A stretch of DNA of 64,000 bases, taken from assembly GCF_001188955.3 (NCBI RefSeq), contig NZ_JPRF03000012.1, forward strand, positions 124,001-188,000. Direction: 5' to 3'. Positions 15,583 to 23,890 of the stretch are shown here, in pieces (the first letter of the stretch is position 1; each line of letters opens with the position of its first letter). Under the pieces are notes generated by a model, which was given only the letters and a program-made list of their open reading frames with translations, had not been told where the DNA came from and did not search any database. Position numbers and translations under genes: made by a program. Source of the DNA: Kitasatospora aureofaciens (GTDB lineage Bacteria > Actinomycetota > Actinomycetes > Streptomycetales > Streptomycetaceae).

Positions 15583-16956
15583 TCATCGTCCCCGTGCCGC
15601 GCGGCGGCCGCCGCGCCGCCGCGCGGCCGGTGCCGCGTCGCTGCTCGTCCCGGTCGTCCGCGCGGCTCCCGCTCCACTGGGAAGCCAGATGTGAACCTGC
15701 GCCCCGCCGAGCGCGGAGCGCTCGATCCGCATTCCGCCGCCGGCCCCCTCGGCCATCCGGCGCACGATGTCCAGGCCCAGTCCGGTGGAGCCCTCCCGCC
15801 TGGTGCCCTGGCCGCGCCGCAGGGCGACCTCCGGCGCCGAGATCCCGGGGCCGGCATCGGCCACCAGAATGACCGCGGTGCCGTTACCCGCGTGCAGTGT
15901 CACCGAGAACTCCGTCCCCTCCCCGGTGTGACGGAAGACGTTCCCGAGCGCGGCGTCCACCGCAGCGGCGAACTCGGACTGTGCCACGGGGACCGGCACG
16001 GGCTCGCCCGGCCCGGAGAAGTGCCAGCGCCGCTCCTGGTCCTCGGCGAGCGCGGACCAGAAGGCCATGCGCTCGGCGAGCACGTCGGCGGCGTCGCACT
16101 CCGCCGCCTCCCGGCCCGCGCCTCCCGCCCGGGCCGTGTTGATGACCAGATCCACCTCCCGCTCCAGCCAGGCCACCACCTGTCGGGTCTGGTCCGCGAC
16201 CGGTCCGCCGTCCAGCGCCGCGGCGTTGAGCCGCAACGCGGTGACCGGGGTGCGCAGCCGGTGTGACAGGTCCGCCGCGAACTCCCGTTCGGCGGTGATC
16301 ATCTGCACCATTCGCCCGGCCATGGCGTTGAAGGCCAGGCCCACCTCGCGCAACTCGTAGGGGCCTTGGGCGTCGACCCGCACGTCGAGGTTCCCGGCGC
16401 CGAGCGTGCGTGCCGCCCCCGCCAGGTGACGGGTCGCGCCGACCAGCCGCGCCGCCAGCCGGTCGGCCACCAGGGAGGAGAGCGTGATCAGGACCACGGC
16501 CACTCCGCCCAGTACCGACCAGACGGTACCCAGCCCCCGGCGCAGGTCGCCGTCCAGCAGATAGACCTCGACCACCGCGACGCTCCCCGGGTCGAGCACC
16601 ACGGGCTGGAGTACCGCATAGCCGCCCGCCACCCGAGCGGTGAAGGCGCGGCCCTGCCGGACGGCGGTGTCGAACTGTTCGCCGCCGGCGTGAGCGGTTC
16701 CGATCACCGCTCCGGACGGCAGGTGCACCGCGATCCGGCCGGCGGCGCCGACCGGGGTGCTGGCCAGGGCTCGGGTCAGTGCCACCTGGTCGGTGGTCAC
16801 CACGAGGACCGGCTCGATCGCGGCTGCCTGGCGCTCGGCCTCGGCGAACGCCCGGTCCCTGGCGAACTCCCGAACCGTCAGGGCCAGCGGGATCAGGAAC
16901 GCGAGCGCGACCATCGTGGCGACGGCGAACGCGAACCGCGCCAACGCCCCTCTCAC
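15583..16956 (-). CDS. Sensor histidine kinase (HAMP-HisKA-HATPase)
   Basis: 457 aa inner-membrane kinase. The first transmembrane helix is near residues 8-28. An extracytoplasmic loop of about 110 residues follows, then a second helix near 148-170 and a HAMP segment. The phospho-acceptor His is in ADLSHRLRTPVTAL (about residue 231). The ATPase has an N-box variant (AALGNVFRHTGEG), a G1 box VADAGPGIS and a G2 box STGLGLDIV. The N-box asparagine and both glycine boxes are present, so it should be active. Its GTG overlaps the stop of the response regulator (GTGA at 16953-16956), so the two are co-translated. It sits beside the surface-protein genes and may sense envelope or substrate signals; this is inference from position. 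Confidence 0.93.
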   Translation of the reverse strand: MRGALARFAFAVATMVALAFLIPLALTVREFARDRAFAEAERQAAAIEPVLVVTTDQVALTRALASTPVGAAGRIAVHLPSGAVIGTAHAGGEQFDTAVRQGRAFTARVAGGYAVLQPVVLDPGSVAVVEVYLLDGDLRRGLGTVWSVLGGVAVVLITLSSLVADRLAARLVGATRHLAGAARTLGAGNLDVRVDAQGPYELREVGLAFNAMAGRMVQMITAEREFAADLSHRLRTPVTALRLNAAALDGGPVADQTRQVVAWLEREVDLVINTARAGGAGREAAECDAADVLAERMAFWSALAEDQERRWHFSGPGEPVPVPVAQSEFAAAVDAALGNVFRHTGEGTEFSVTLHAGNGTAVILVADAGPGISAPEVALRRGQGTRREGSTGLGLDIVRRMAEGAGGGMRIERSALGGAQVHIWLPSGAGAARTTGTSSDAAPAARRRGGRRAARGR

Positions 16957-17654
16957 GACAGGGAGACGGGGGAGTGGTCCGGCGGTGCCTCCAGCATGAC
17001 CCCGACGCCGCGCACCGTGTGGAGGTAGCGCGGCGAGGCGGCACGTTCACCGAACTTGCGCCGCAGCCACGACAGGTGCACGTCGATGGTCTGGTCCTCG
17101 CCGTAGGGCTGCTGCCACACCTGCGCCAGCAGCTCGCGACGCGTCACGACCTCTCCCGGCCGAGCCGCAAGGCAGGCGAGCATGTCGAACTCCCTGCGGG
17201 CAAGCTCCAGTTGCCTGCCGTTTAGGCTCGCCTCCCGGCGTCGGACGTCGACCCTGAGACCACCCACCACCAGCGTCTCGGAGCGCTTGCCGCCACTCGT
17301 GCGGCGCAGCAGCGCGGCAAGCCGGGCGTTGAGGTACTCGCCGGAGAACGGCTTGGTCACGTAGTCGTCGGCGCCCTCGTGCAGCAGCTGGATGATTTCC
17401 GCCTCCTGGTCGCGGGCGGTGGCGATGAGGACCGGTACGTCGGACACGCTCCGCATCATCTTGAGCGCCTCGGCGCCGTCCAGATCGGGCAGGCCCAGGT
17501 CGAGGACGACGATGTCCGGGGGGTTCCGGGAGACCTCGCGCAGGGCCTCCAGCGCCGTGCCGACACTGCGGACCGTGTGGGAGGAGTTGGTGAGATCGCG
17601 GATGACGGCCCATTTGACGAACGGATCGTCCTCGACCAGGAGCACGCTTGCCAT
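16953..17654 (-). CDS. OmpR/PhoB-family response regulator
   Basis: 233 aa from the ATG of MASVLLVEDDPFVKWAV; the longer frame to 17723 adds unrelated residues. The receiver domain has the acidic pair VEDD, the phosphorylation Asp in VLDLGLPDLDG (about residue 50), the Thr of IATAR and the Lys of YVTKPF. The C-terminal winged helix (about 130-225) shows LARREFDMLACLAARPGEVVTRRELL and TIDVHLSWLRRKFGE. Regulators of this class bind direct repeats with an 11-bp period, the pattern of the two TTCCTTA elements at 13787 and 18375, so it is a natural candidate to bind them. It is divergent from the secreted protein at 17734, with 79 bp between. Confidence 0.94.
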   Translation of the reverse strand: MASVLLVEDDPFVKWAVIRDLTNSSHTVRSVGTALEALREVSRNPPDIVVLDLGLPDLDGAEALKMMRSVSDVPVLIATARDQEAEIIQLLHEGADDYVTKPFSGEYLNARLAALLRRTSGGKRSETLVVGGLRVDVRRREASLNGRQLELARREFDMLACLAARPGEVVTRRELLAQVWQQPYGEDQTIDVHLSWLRRKFGERAASPRYLHTVRGVGVMLEAPPDHSPVSLS

Positions 17655-17733
17655 AATGCCCGTCACCGTACGCCACCCGTGGGCCAAGCCGCCACTGTTG
17701 GGACAATGCGCGAAGCCGGGCAATTATGGAGCC

Positions 17734-18279
17734 GTGCGCAACTGGACCTTGGCAATAGCGTGGCTCGTCGCCACCGTGGCCGCCGCCGCCGTGGGCTGGC
17801 TCGGCGTCAGCACGGTGATGCGCGAGGCGATCTTCGGCCCGCCGCAGGCGATGGCGATGCCCGACCGCGGCGGGGCTCACCCTGCGCCCTCGCCGCCTGC
17901 CGACCCGCCGACGGCGACTCGGCCCCCGAGCCCCCCGGCCAATCCGAGGACCGCCGCCGCGCCCGCGCCCGCGGCATCGGCGTCGACGCCCGCGCCCACG
18001 ACGTCGGCTCCGACATCCGCACCTTCTCCACCTGCGGCTTCTCCGGCCGCGGCCGCGTCGGACGTCCGCGGTTACACGGTTCACGGCGGACAGGTCGCAC
18101 TGGCACTCGGCGCGGACTCGGCCTCGCTCGTGTCGGCCACGCCCGCGTCCGGCTACGCGGTGAAGGTCTGGCGGGCCCAGGGGTGGCTGCGGGTGGACTT
18201 CACCAAGGACGGGAGCACCTCGTCGGTCTTCGCGACCTGGAACGGGCACCCGCCCATGGTGCAGACCTACGAGTCCTGA
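17734..18279 (+). CDS. Membrane-anchored or secreted Pro/Ala-rich protein
   Basis: 181 aa from a GTG preceded by GGAG; the open frame reaches back to 17392 but that part is antisense to the regulator. An N-terminal hydrophobic helix (about residues 5-27) acts as a signal anchor or uncleaved signal. A Pro/Ala/Ser/Thr linker covers about 40-105. A compact C-terminal domain of about 75 residues follows (VHGGQVALALGAD, VKVWRAQGWLRVDF, SSVFATWNGHPP). I do not recognise the domain; its beta-strand pattern and Trp residues suggest a small extracytoplasmic fold. It is divergent from the two-component regulator and may be an accessory sensor or target of that system. Confidence 0.75.
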   Translation: MRNWTLAIAWLVATVAAAAVGWLGVSTVMREAIFGPPQAMAMPDRGGAHPAPSPPADPPTATRPPSPPANPRTAAAPAPAASASTPAPTTSAPTSAPSPPAASPAAAASDVRGYTVHGGQVALALGADSASLVSATPASGYAVKVWRAQGWLRVDFTKDGSTSSVFATWNGHPPMVQTYES

Positions 18280-18300
18280 CCGCGGGCCCCCGCTCCGCGG
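18280..18300 (+). terminator. Weak hairpin after the secreted-protein gene
   Basis: CCGCGG at 18280-18285 and 18295-18300 can pair around a 9-base loop immediately after the stop codon at 18277-18279. It is short, with no U-tract, so termination is uncertain. Confidence 0.35.
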
Positions 18301-18366
18301 GACGGCCGACAGGTTCCTTCGTCGAACGCGGATGCCGCGGAGCGTGCCGGCCGGTGGCCCGGAAAG

Positions 18367-18432
18367 AATAACCGTTCCTTAGTTCTTCCTTAATCTCCGT
18401 GGTTTCCCTCGGAAAAGCCGCCTGATTAGAGT
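18367..18432 (+). promoter_or_regulatory. TTCCTTA direct-repeat element, copy 2, with promoter
   Basis: TTCCTTA at 18375-18381 and 18386-18392 (11-bp period) lies just upstream of a candidate promoter: TTTCCC at 18403-18408, 18 bases, then TAGAGT at 18427-18432, a classic Streptomyces -10. The -35 is poor, which fits an activator-dependent promoter. It would drive the coiled-coil gene at 18606. The rest of the gap 18280-18605 shows nothing else. Confidence 0.6.
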
Positions 18433-18605
18433 CGTGTCGGCCGGTGCGGCCGGCTCCGACTTCCCGGAGTCGAACTCCGATGCCACGAGCGGGAACGGCA
18501 GCCGGCCTGCCGCAGGGCTTCGCGGCGAGACCCCGCGTCCGCCGGGCCGATACGGCCACCGGCGTTGCCCGGAAAGCGCCGTACGAACTCAGGACAGGAG
18601 CAGCG

Positions 18606-19502
18606 TTGTACGTCGAACACGGCACCGAGGCCTCCACACCGCCGGCGCACCTGCTTGAGCGGGTGGCTGTGAACACGGTCACGATCACCGCGCGGGAGGC
18701 CCGACTGCGCCTGCGCGAGGCCCAGACGGATCGACAGGCGCCGGCCCCGCACGCCGCCCCGACAGGGGCGGATCTGACGGAACGTCATCTCGGCCACGCG
18801 CGCCCCCAGCCGGAACGCGCCGTACCCGCCGTCCCGGCGGGTCACCCCACCCGGCCGCATCGCCTCGAGCAGGAGCCGGTGGGCCACCGGGCCGCCCCGG
18901 AGCAGCCCGGCTCGGGCCCGGGCGAGATCGGCGAACTCCGGCGCGCTCTCGGCACGGCACGGTCGGAAGCATTCCGGCTGCGCGACTGTCTCGCCGGGGT
19001 GCAGGCGGATCTGGACGCGTCGCGACAGGAGACGGCCCGTGCCGTACAGCGGAACGACGAACTCGGCCGGGACCTGCGGTCGAGCGAAGCCGAACGGCAA
19101 CGGGCGCTGGACCTGGCCGAGCGGGCGGACGCCCTGCGGGCTGCGGCAGAACGCGCCCGGGACGACGCGGAGCTTCGCGCGGCGCGGCTGTTCGCACACC
19201 GAGAGCAAGCGGAACAGGCCGCCCAGGCGGCTCTCGCGTGGGCCCACCAGACCCATATCGCCCGGGACGCAGCATGCGCCGACGCCGCCAGGTGCCAGCA
19301 GGAGGCTGCCGCGTTGGAGGTCATGGTCGCGGAACTGCGCGGCGTCGTGACCCTGCTGTCCGCTGAACGCGACGCGGCGCGCACCGAGGCGCAACAGGCG
19401 CTCGGACAGGTCGACCGCTGGACCTCGCACGCCCTGGAGATCCTCGCGGTTGCGCGCCCGCACGACTCCCGGCTGCCCGCCGTCCCGGATCACCTCCGGT
19501 AG
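18606..19502 (+). CDS. Coiled-coil protein of unknown function
   Basis: 298 aa if TTG 18606 is the start; it has an AGGAG site 5 bases upstream. The frame is open from GTG 18444, but that start is only 12 bases after the predicted -10 and has no ribosome binding site. Residues about 105-265 are strongly helical and rich in Ala, Arg, Glu and Gln with heptad-like spacing (for example EIGELRRALGTARSEAFRLR), predicting a long coiled coil. There is no signal peptide or membrane segment, so it should be cytoplasmic. No enzymatic motif is visible. A TTCCTTA double repeat and a good -10 lie upstream, tying its control to the anchor A/LPMO region. Confidence 0.72.
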   Translation: MYVEHGTEASTPPAHLLERVAVNTVTITAREARLRLREAQTDRQAPAPHAAPTGADLTERHLGHARPQPERAVPAVPAGHPTRPHRLEQEPVGHRAAPEQPGSGPGEIGELRRALGTARSEAFRLRDCLAGVQADLDASRQETARAVQRNDELGRDLRSSEAERQRALDLAERADALRAAAERARDDAELRAARLFAHREQAEQAAQAALAWAHQTHIARDAACADAARCQQEAAALEVMVAELRGVVTLLSAERDAARTEAQQALGQVDRWTSHALEILAVARPHDSRLPAVPDHLR

Positions 19503-19728
19503 CGCACCGCCGCGCACCGTACCCGTCCGGCCGCCGTCGCGTGGACCCCGGTGGCGTCCGGGGGTGAGCATCCTCGAACGGCCCGAAGGCCGACTTCGCT
19601 GCGGCCGCCGACACGGGCGCGACCCGACGCCTGGAAGGACCGCGCGCCGCAGCGCGGCGAGAACACACCCCCGTCACCGCGGTCCGGCGACCGTCCACCC
19701 CTCCCATCGCACCAAAGGCGCCCCACCG

Positions 19729-21156
19729 ATGAGCACTTCCGGTCCCGTCACGTCACTCGCGCCTGCCCGGCCGCCCGCGACGGGCGCAGCCCATCACGCG
19801 GCCCATCACGCGGCCCGGCACCGCGCTCGGGCCCTGAGCGCGACCGCTCCACCACGTCTCAGTCCACGGGCACTGGGCCGCGGCATCCTGACCGGTGCCT
19901 GCGTCGTGACCGGTGCGTGGGCCGTCCAGGCGATGCCGTCCACCCGGCTCGACGCCCTGCTGGCCACCGGCGCCCACCTGAGCGGGCTGCTCGCGGGATA
20001 CGGCATGGTGGTGATGTTGCTGCTGATGGCGCGGGTGCCCGCCATCGAGCACGGCGTCGGCGCGGACGTGCTGGCCCGTTGGCACGCCCTCGGCGGCCGT
20101 TACGTCCTCACACTCGTCGGGGCGCACGTCCTGCTCGCCCTGCTGGGATTCACGGTCTACACCGGCACCGACGTGGTGTCCGCCGGCAGAGCCGTCCTCG
20201 GCTACCCCGCACTGGCCGCGGCCACCGCGGGCACCCTTCTGCTCCTCCTGGTCGGCGTGGTCTCCGCCAGGATCGTCCGCCACCGGGTCCGCCACGAGAC
20301 CTGGCGGACCGTCCACCTGCTGACCTACCTGGCGACCAGCCTCGCCTTCGCTCACGAGGTGGTCGGTCCGGACGTCTCGGGTTTGCCGATCCTCGCCTGG
20401 CTCTGGTCGTCGATCCACGCCCAGGTCGTGGTACTGCTGCTGTGGTACCGCTGCGTGGTGCCGATCCGCCAGACGCTGCGGCACCGCCTGCGAGTGGTGG
20501 ACATCCGCACCGAGGGGCCCGGGGTCGTCTCGGTGGTGATCGCCGGTGACCGCGTGAACGAACTCCACGCGCAGGCAGGACAGTTCTTCCGATGGCGCTT
20601 CCTCACCCGCCGACTGTGGGCCACGGCACTCCCGTTCTCACTGTCCGCCTCCCCACAGGCCGACACACTGCGCATCACGGTCAAGGCGTTGGGGGACCAC
20701 ACCCGCCGCGTGCGGCGGCTGCGCCCTGGGGTACGTGTCGTCGCCACCGGACCGTTCGGGGCGATGACCGCTCACCGGCGCACCCGTCGCAAGGTGCTGC
20801 TCCTGGCGGGAGGGGTCGGAATCACCCCGATGCGAGCGCTCTTCGAGACGCTGCCCGGCGGGCCGGGTGACATCGTTCTCCTCTACCGCGCCAACAGCCC
20901 GGACGAACTGGTGCTACGTCACGAACTCGAAGCGATCGCCGTCGGGCGGCAGGCCGGCCTGCACTACCTGCTGGGCTCCTCGCTCGGTGAACACAACCCG
21001 CTCGCGCCCGCCCTGCTGAGCAGGCTCGTGCCCGATCTGGCCGAACGTGACGTCTTCCTCTGCGGACCACCGGGCATGACCACGGCCGCAGTCACGGCTC
21101 TGCAGAAGGCCGGGGTGCCGAAGAGCCGGATCCACTCCGAGACGTTCGCCTTCTGA
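19729..21156 (+). CDS. Ferric reductase-like transmembrane flavocytochrome
   Basis: 475 aa from ATG 19729; upstream in-frame sequence is not conserved-looking. The N-terminal half has about six membrane helices (residues 50-250) with histidines suited to haem ligation (WHALGGRYVLTLVGAHVLL and HLLTYLATSLAFAHE). The C-terminal half is a ferredoxin-NADP reductase module: an FAD-binding LPFSLSAS (variant of RPYSLS), an NAD(P) loop GGVGITPMRAL and the terminal FLCGPPGM. It should move electrons from NAD(P)H across the membrane to a metal or flavoprotein acceptor. In other actinobacteria such genes often precede an FMN-binding protein gene; here only a 66-aa frame follows. A link to copper or LPMO reduction is possible but speculative. 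Confidence 0.9.
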   Translation: MSTSGPVTSLAPARPPATGAAHHAAHHAARHRARALSATAPPRLSPRALGRGILTGACVVTGAWAVQAMPSTRLDALLATGAHLSGLLAGYGMVVMLLLMARVPAIEHGVGADVLARWHALGGRYVLTLVGAHVLLALLGFTVYTGTDVVSAGRAVLGYPALAAATAGTLLLLLVGVVSARIVRHRVRHETWRTVHLLTYLATSLAFAHEVVGPDVSGLPILAWLWSSIHAQVVVLLLWYRCVVPIRQTLRHRLRVVDIRTEGPGVVSVVIAGDRVNELHAQAGQFFRWRFLTRRLWATALPFSLSASPQADTLRITVKALGDHTRRVRRLRPGVRVVATGPFGAMTAHRRTRRKVLLLAGGVGITPMRALFETLPGGPGDIVLLYRANSPDELVLRHELEAIAVGRQAGLHYLLGSSLGEHNPLAPALLSRLVPDLAERDVFLCGPPGMTTAAVTALQKAGVPKSRIHSETFAF

Positions 21157-21282
21157 TCCGGCGCCGGTTCGCTGAGGGGTGCGGCAGCCCGTACGCGCTT
21201 CCTGACGTCCATCCCCGTCGAATTCCATCGCCCGAGCCGGTCCGATGCCGGAACGCCCGGGCCCGAAAGGTAACCCACGCAC

Positions 21283-21483
21283 ATGACGGCCACCGCACTC
21301 CATGCGCCGCCTCGCCCGCTCCGGATCCGCCGGCACAGGTTGAACACCGCCTGTGGCCTGGCCTGCGCGGGCCTGCTGACCGGGTCACTCCTGTTCACGG
21401 TGAGGCCGGCGGCGCCGCCCCCACCGGACCGAACCGCCCCGACGGCGCATCAGTCCGTTTGCGTCACCCCTCGGCGTTCCTGA
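21283..21483 (+). CDS. Small single-helix protein, possible gene remnant
   Basis: 66 aa. AAAGG precedes the ATG by about 12 bases. The N terminus is basic, followed by one hydrophobic segment (CGLACAGLLTGSLLF, about residues 25-40) and a Pro-rich tail. It looks like the signal/anchor end of a larger exported protein that stops early, and its place after the flavocytochrome is where an FMN-binding partner is often found. It could equally be a real small membrane protein. No family match is claimed. Confidence 0.35.
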   Translation: MTATALHAPPRPLRIRRHRLNTACGLACAGLLTGSLLFTVRPAAPPPPDRTAPTAHQSVCVTPRRS

Positions 21484-21584
21484 CCGTGGGGGGCAAGGGG
21501 CTCTGCGCCTTCGCCTGACAGTGGCAGTCCCGGGCGCCTTCCCGATCGCGGCCGTGTGGCGGGGCCGGGTGCCTGGGTGGCGGA

Positions 21585-21628
21585 CGGGCCGGTCGGCGGC
21601 CCCGAGGGCGAAGCCGCCGACCGGCCCG
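21585..21628. terminator. Strong hairpin terminator
   Basis: A perfect 16-bp stem (21585-21600 with 21613-21628, starting CGGGCCGGTCGGCGGC) with a 12-base loop lies just beyond the minus-strand stop at 21644. It should end transcription of the helicase pair and insulate the unit from the plus-strand genes to the left. Confidence 0.85.
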
Positions 21629-21643
21629 GCGTCGTGAGGTGGC

Positions 21644-23890
21644 TCAGGACGCGAGAACGGGCTTCAGGAAGGGACTCGGCTCGCCGTGCCAGAAGATGTC
21701 GACGCTGTCCCTGGCACGGGTCACCGCGACGAAGAGCAGCGAGCGGGCACGCTGCATCTCCCGACGGTACCTGGCGAGGTCCGCCCCCTTGAGGCGGTTC
21801 ACGTTGTCGCGCGGCACCAACCCGTCGCGGACGCCAGCGATGATCATCCGCTGGTACTCCAGGCCCTTGAACCTGAACATCGTGCCGATGTGGACACCGC
21901 TGCCGTTCCTGGGGCCGTCGGGGCCGATCTCCACAGCGGCAATTCCGTGTTGCGCCAGGGTGTAGGCGACCTCTCCCGCCATTTGGTTGGTGGGGACGCA
22001 GACGGCGATCTGTTCGAGGGGGATCCGTTCGTCAGGGCGGGCGCTCCAGGCCGCGATGTGCTCGGCGATGCCCACCCGCTCCGCATTCCAGTCGGCGTAG
22101 GGGTGCAGCCGCGGAGCGGCACCGTTGAGGACGGACCGGAAACCGGCCAGGGTCTCCTCACCACCGTTGAGATCGTCGAAGGACTCCCCGGTGAGGACGT
22201 CCAGTGCCGAGCGCAGGATCTGGCGAGTGGTGCGGTAGCTGAGAGTGAGCTTCGACGAGCGCCCTCGGATGTGGATTCCCAGACTTCCGAGGGTCACCTG
22301 GTTCCGGTAGATGCGCTGGTGGGTGTCACCGACCAGGAAGATGTCGTCCTGGCCGCTCGGAACCATCGCCCGGAGCATCTTCCAATGAGCCGGTCGCAGG
22401 TCCTGTGCCTCGTCGACCACGATGTGCTGGTATCGGTGCCGCAACCAGCCGGCGGAGCCGTCCTGGAGATGGATGTTGTCCAGACCGCCGACCTCGGTGC
22501 GATGAGCCTCGATCGCGGCGATCCGCTGTTCGCGCTCCACCTCCAGGCGCGCCGCCCGCTCGGTCACCTGGTCCCACGTCTGTCGTCGGGAGCGGTCCAA
22601 ACGCTGGGTGAACCGCTCGGCGAGCTGCCAGATTTCGGCGCGCTCGACACGGCCGATGTTGCCCCGACCGGCCCGGCGGGCCCTGAAGTAGTCCGCGCGC
22701 GATCCGATCACCTGCCCGAGGATCACCTGCGTCCACTCGTCGTGGAGGAACTCGGCGTCCCACGCGGTCTCTCCGAGTTCGTCCAGCAGCGCCTGCCACT
22801 CCCGCACGGCCTGGTTGTCGTCGATCGTCTGCTTGGAGTTGCCGGGCTCGGCCTCCCGGACGATCCGGAGGGCGAGCTGGTCGACGTGGCTGATGTCCAC
22901 CCTGGCCAGCAGATCCTCTCCACCGAGTTCGAGCAGTCGCGAACGCAGGTCCGCGGCGAGGTTCTTGTTGTAGGTGGTGAGGAGGACGGGCTTGGTGTGG
23001 CCCGGAGGAAGCCGGTCGACCAGGTGCTTGACGCGGTGGAGGGCGACGATCGTCTTTCCCGTTCCAGGGCCGCCGCTCACCCGGGCGGGCCCGGAGTAGG
23101 TGCGTTCCACCAGCTTGGACTGGGTCGGGTGGAGGAACACCTTCCACCGCCCGAAGTCGCCGCCCCTGAGGACCTCCTCCAGGGCCGCGTCGGAGGTGGT
23201 GACCATGGTTGCCGGCCGTTCGGCGGCGGCCTGGAAGTCCTCCGGGTCGACCGGTTCGGGAGCCGCGACCGGCGTCGTGACCTGGTCGAGGATGCTGTCG
23301 AAGTCCTTGCCGTCGATGATGGCCAGCAGCACTTCACCGGTGAGCTGCGGGGCGTATTCGACGAGACCGAGGAGCTGGTCCTCGGTCGTGAGCGTCCGGA
23401 TGACGGGGAGGAGCGGCGCGGCGACCCCGAGGTCGCTCAGCTGTTCATCGGACCACTCCGCGAAGAGCCCCCGGGGCGCGGTCGGTTCGCCCGTGTGCGG
23501 AACCGCCGGGGGCCGGCCCGGAGCCAAGCCGCGAAGGATGCTCTCCTCCACTACCTGGAGGTCGACGTACTCGATGCCACCGGTGATGTGGTTGATCCCG
23601 TAGGCGAGCCGGTCGAGGTTCTCGTAGACGTCCTTGCGGTGCTTGACAGCGACGATCAGCCAGTCGTCGTCGGCCAGGCGTAGCAGCAGGGCACGGTGAT
23701 CGTCGTTGACCCGGGCGGACCAGAGCCTGCTGTCGCCCTTGAGCTGCTGGAGTTTGAGGCCGGTGGCGTGTGGGTTCGCCTTGAACTTGTGCTGGAAGTC
23801 GTAGAGGGCGCCCTTGACCGAGCGGGGGAGTTTGAGGATCTCCTTGTCCGCCTTGTCCAGCAGGCGAAGGGTGATTCCCGGCGTCTTCAT
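21644..23890 (-). CDS. RelE/ParE-like domain fused to UvrD/Rep-type SF1 helicase
   Basis: 748 aa from the ATG that overlaps the stop of the giant helicase (ATGA at 23887-23890). Residues 1-95 resemble RelE/ParE-family toxins (LDKADKEILKLPRSVKGALYDF, GDSRLWSARVNDDHRALLL, VAVKHRKDVYENL). The rest is a UvrD-like ATPase: Walker A GGPGTGKTIVALHR near residue 273, Walker B VVDEAQDLRPAHW near residue 490, and the C-terminal motif VAVTRARDSVDIFWHG. Translational coupling to the DruE-like protein argues for a joint function in phage or plasmid defence. Whether the RelE-like module cuts mRNA, binds DNA or only docks is unknown. A longer frame to 24259 is antisense-type shadow. Confidence 0.88.
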   Translation of the reverse strand: MKTPGITLRLLDKADKEILKLPRSVKGALYDFQHKFKANPHATGLKLQQLKGDSRLWSARVNDDHRALLLRLADDDWLIVAVKHRKDVYENLDRLAYGINHITGGIEYVDLQVVEESILRGLAPGRPPAVPHTGEPTAPRGLFAEWSDEQLSDLGVAAPLLPVIRTLTTEDQLLGLVEYAPQLTGEVLLAIIDGKDFDSILDQVTTPVAAPEPVDPEDFQAAAERPATMVTTSDAALEEVLRGGDFGRWKVFLHPTQSKLVERTYSGPARVSGGPGTGKTIVALHRVKHLVDRLPPGHTKPVLLTTYNKNLAADLRSRLLELGGEDLLARVDISHVDQLALRIVREAEPGNSKQTIDDNQAVREWQALLDELGETAWDAEFLHDEWTQVILGQVIGSRADYFRARRAGRGNIGRVERAEIWQLAERFTQRLDRSRRQTWDQVTERAARLEVEREQRIAAIEAHRTEVGGLDNIHLQDGSAGWLRHRYQHIVVDEAQDLRPAHWKMLRAMVPSGQDDIFLVGDTHQRIYRNQVTLGSLGIHIRGRSSKLTLSYRTTRQILRSALDVLTGESFDDLNGGEETLAGFRSVLNGAAPRLHPYADWNAERVGIAEHIAAWSARPDERIPLEQIAVCVPTNQMAGEVAYTLAQHGIAAVEIGPDGPRNGSGVHIGTMFRFKGLEYQRMIIAGVRDGLVPRDNVNRLKGADLARYRREMQRARSLLFVAVTRARDSVDIFWHGEPSPFLKPVLAS

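Noticed and set aside
17392-17733. Upstream extension of the secreted-protein gene
   Set aside because: It is antisense to the response regulator, and GTG 17734 has a ribosome binding site followed directly by a hydrophobic N terminus.
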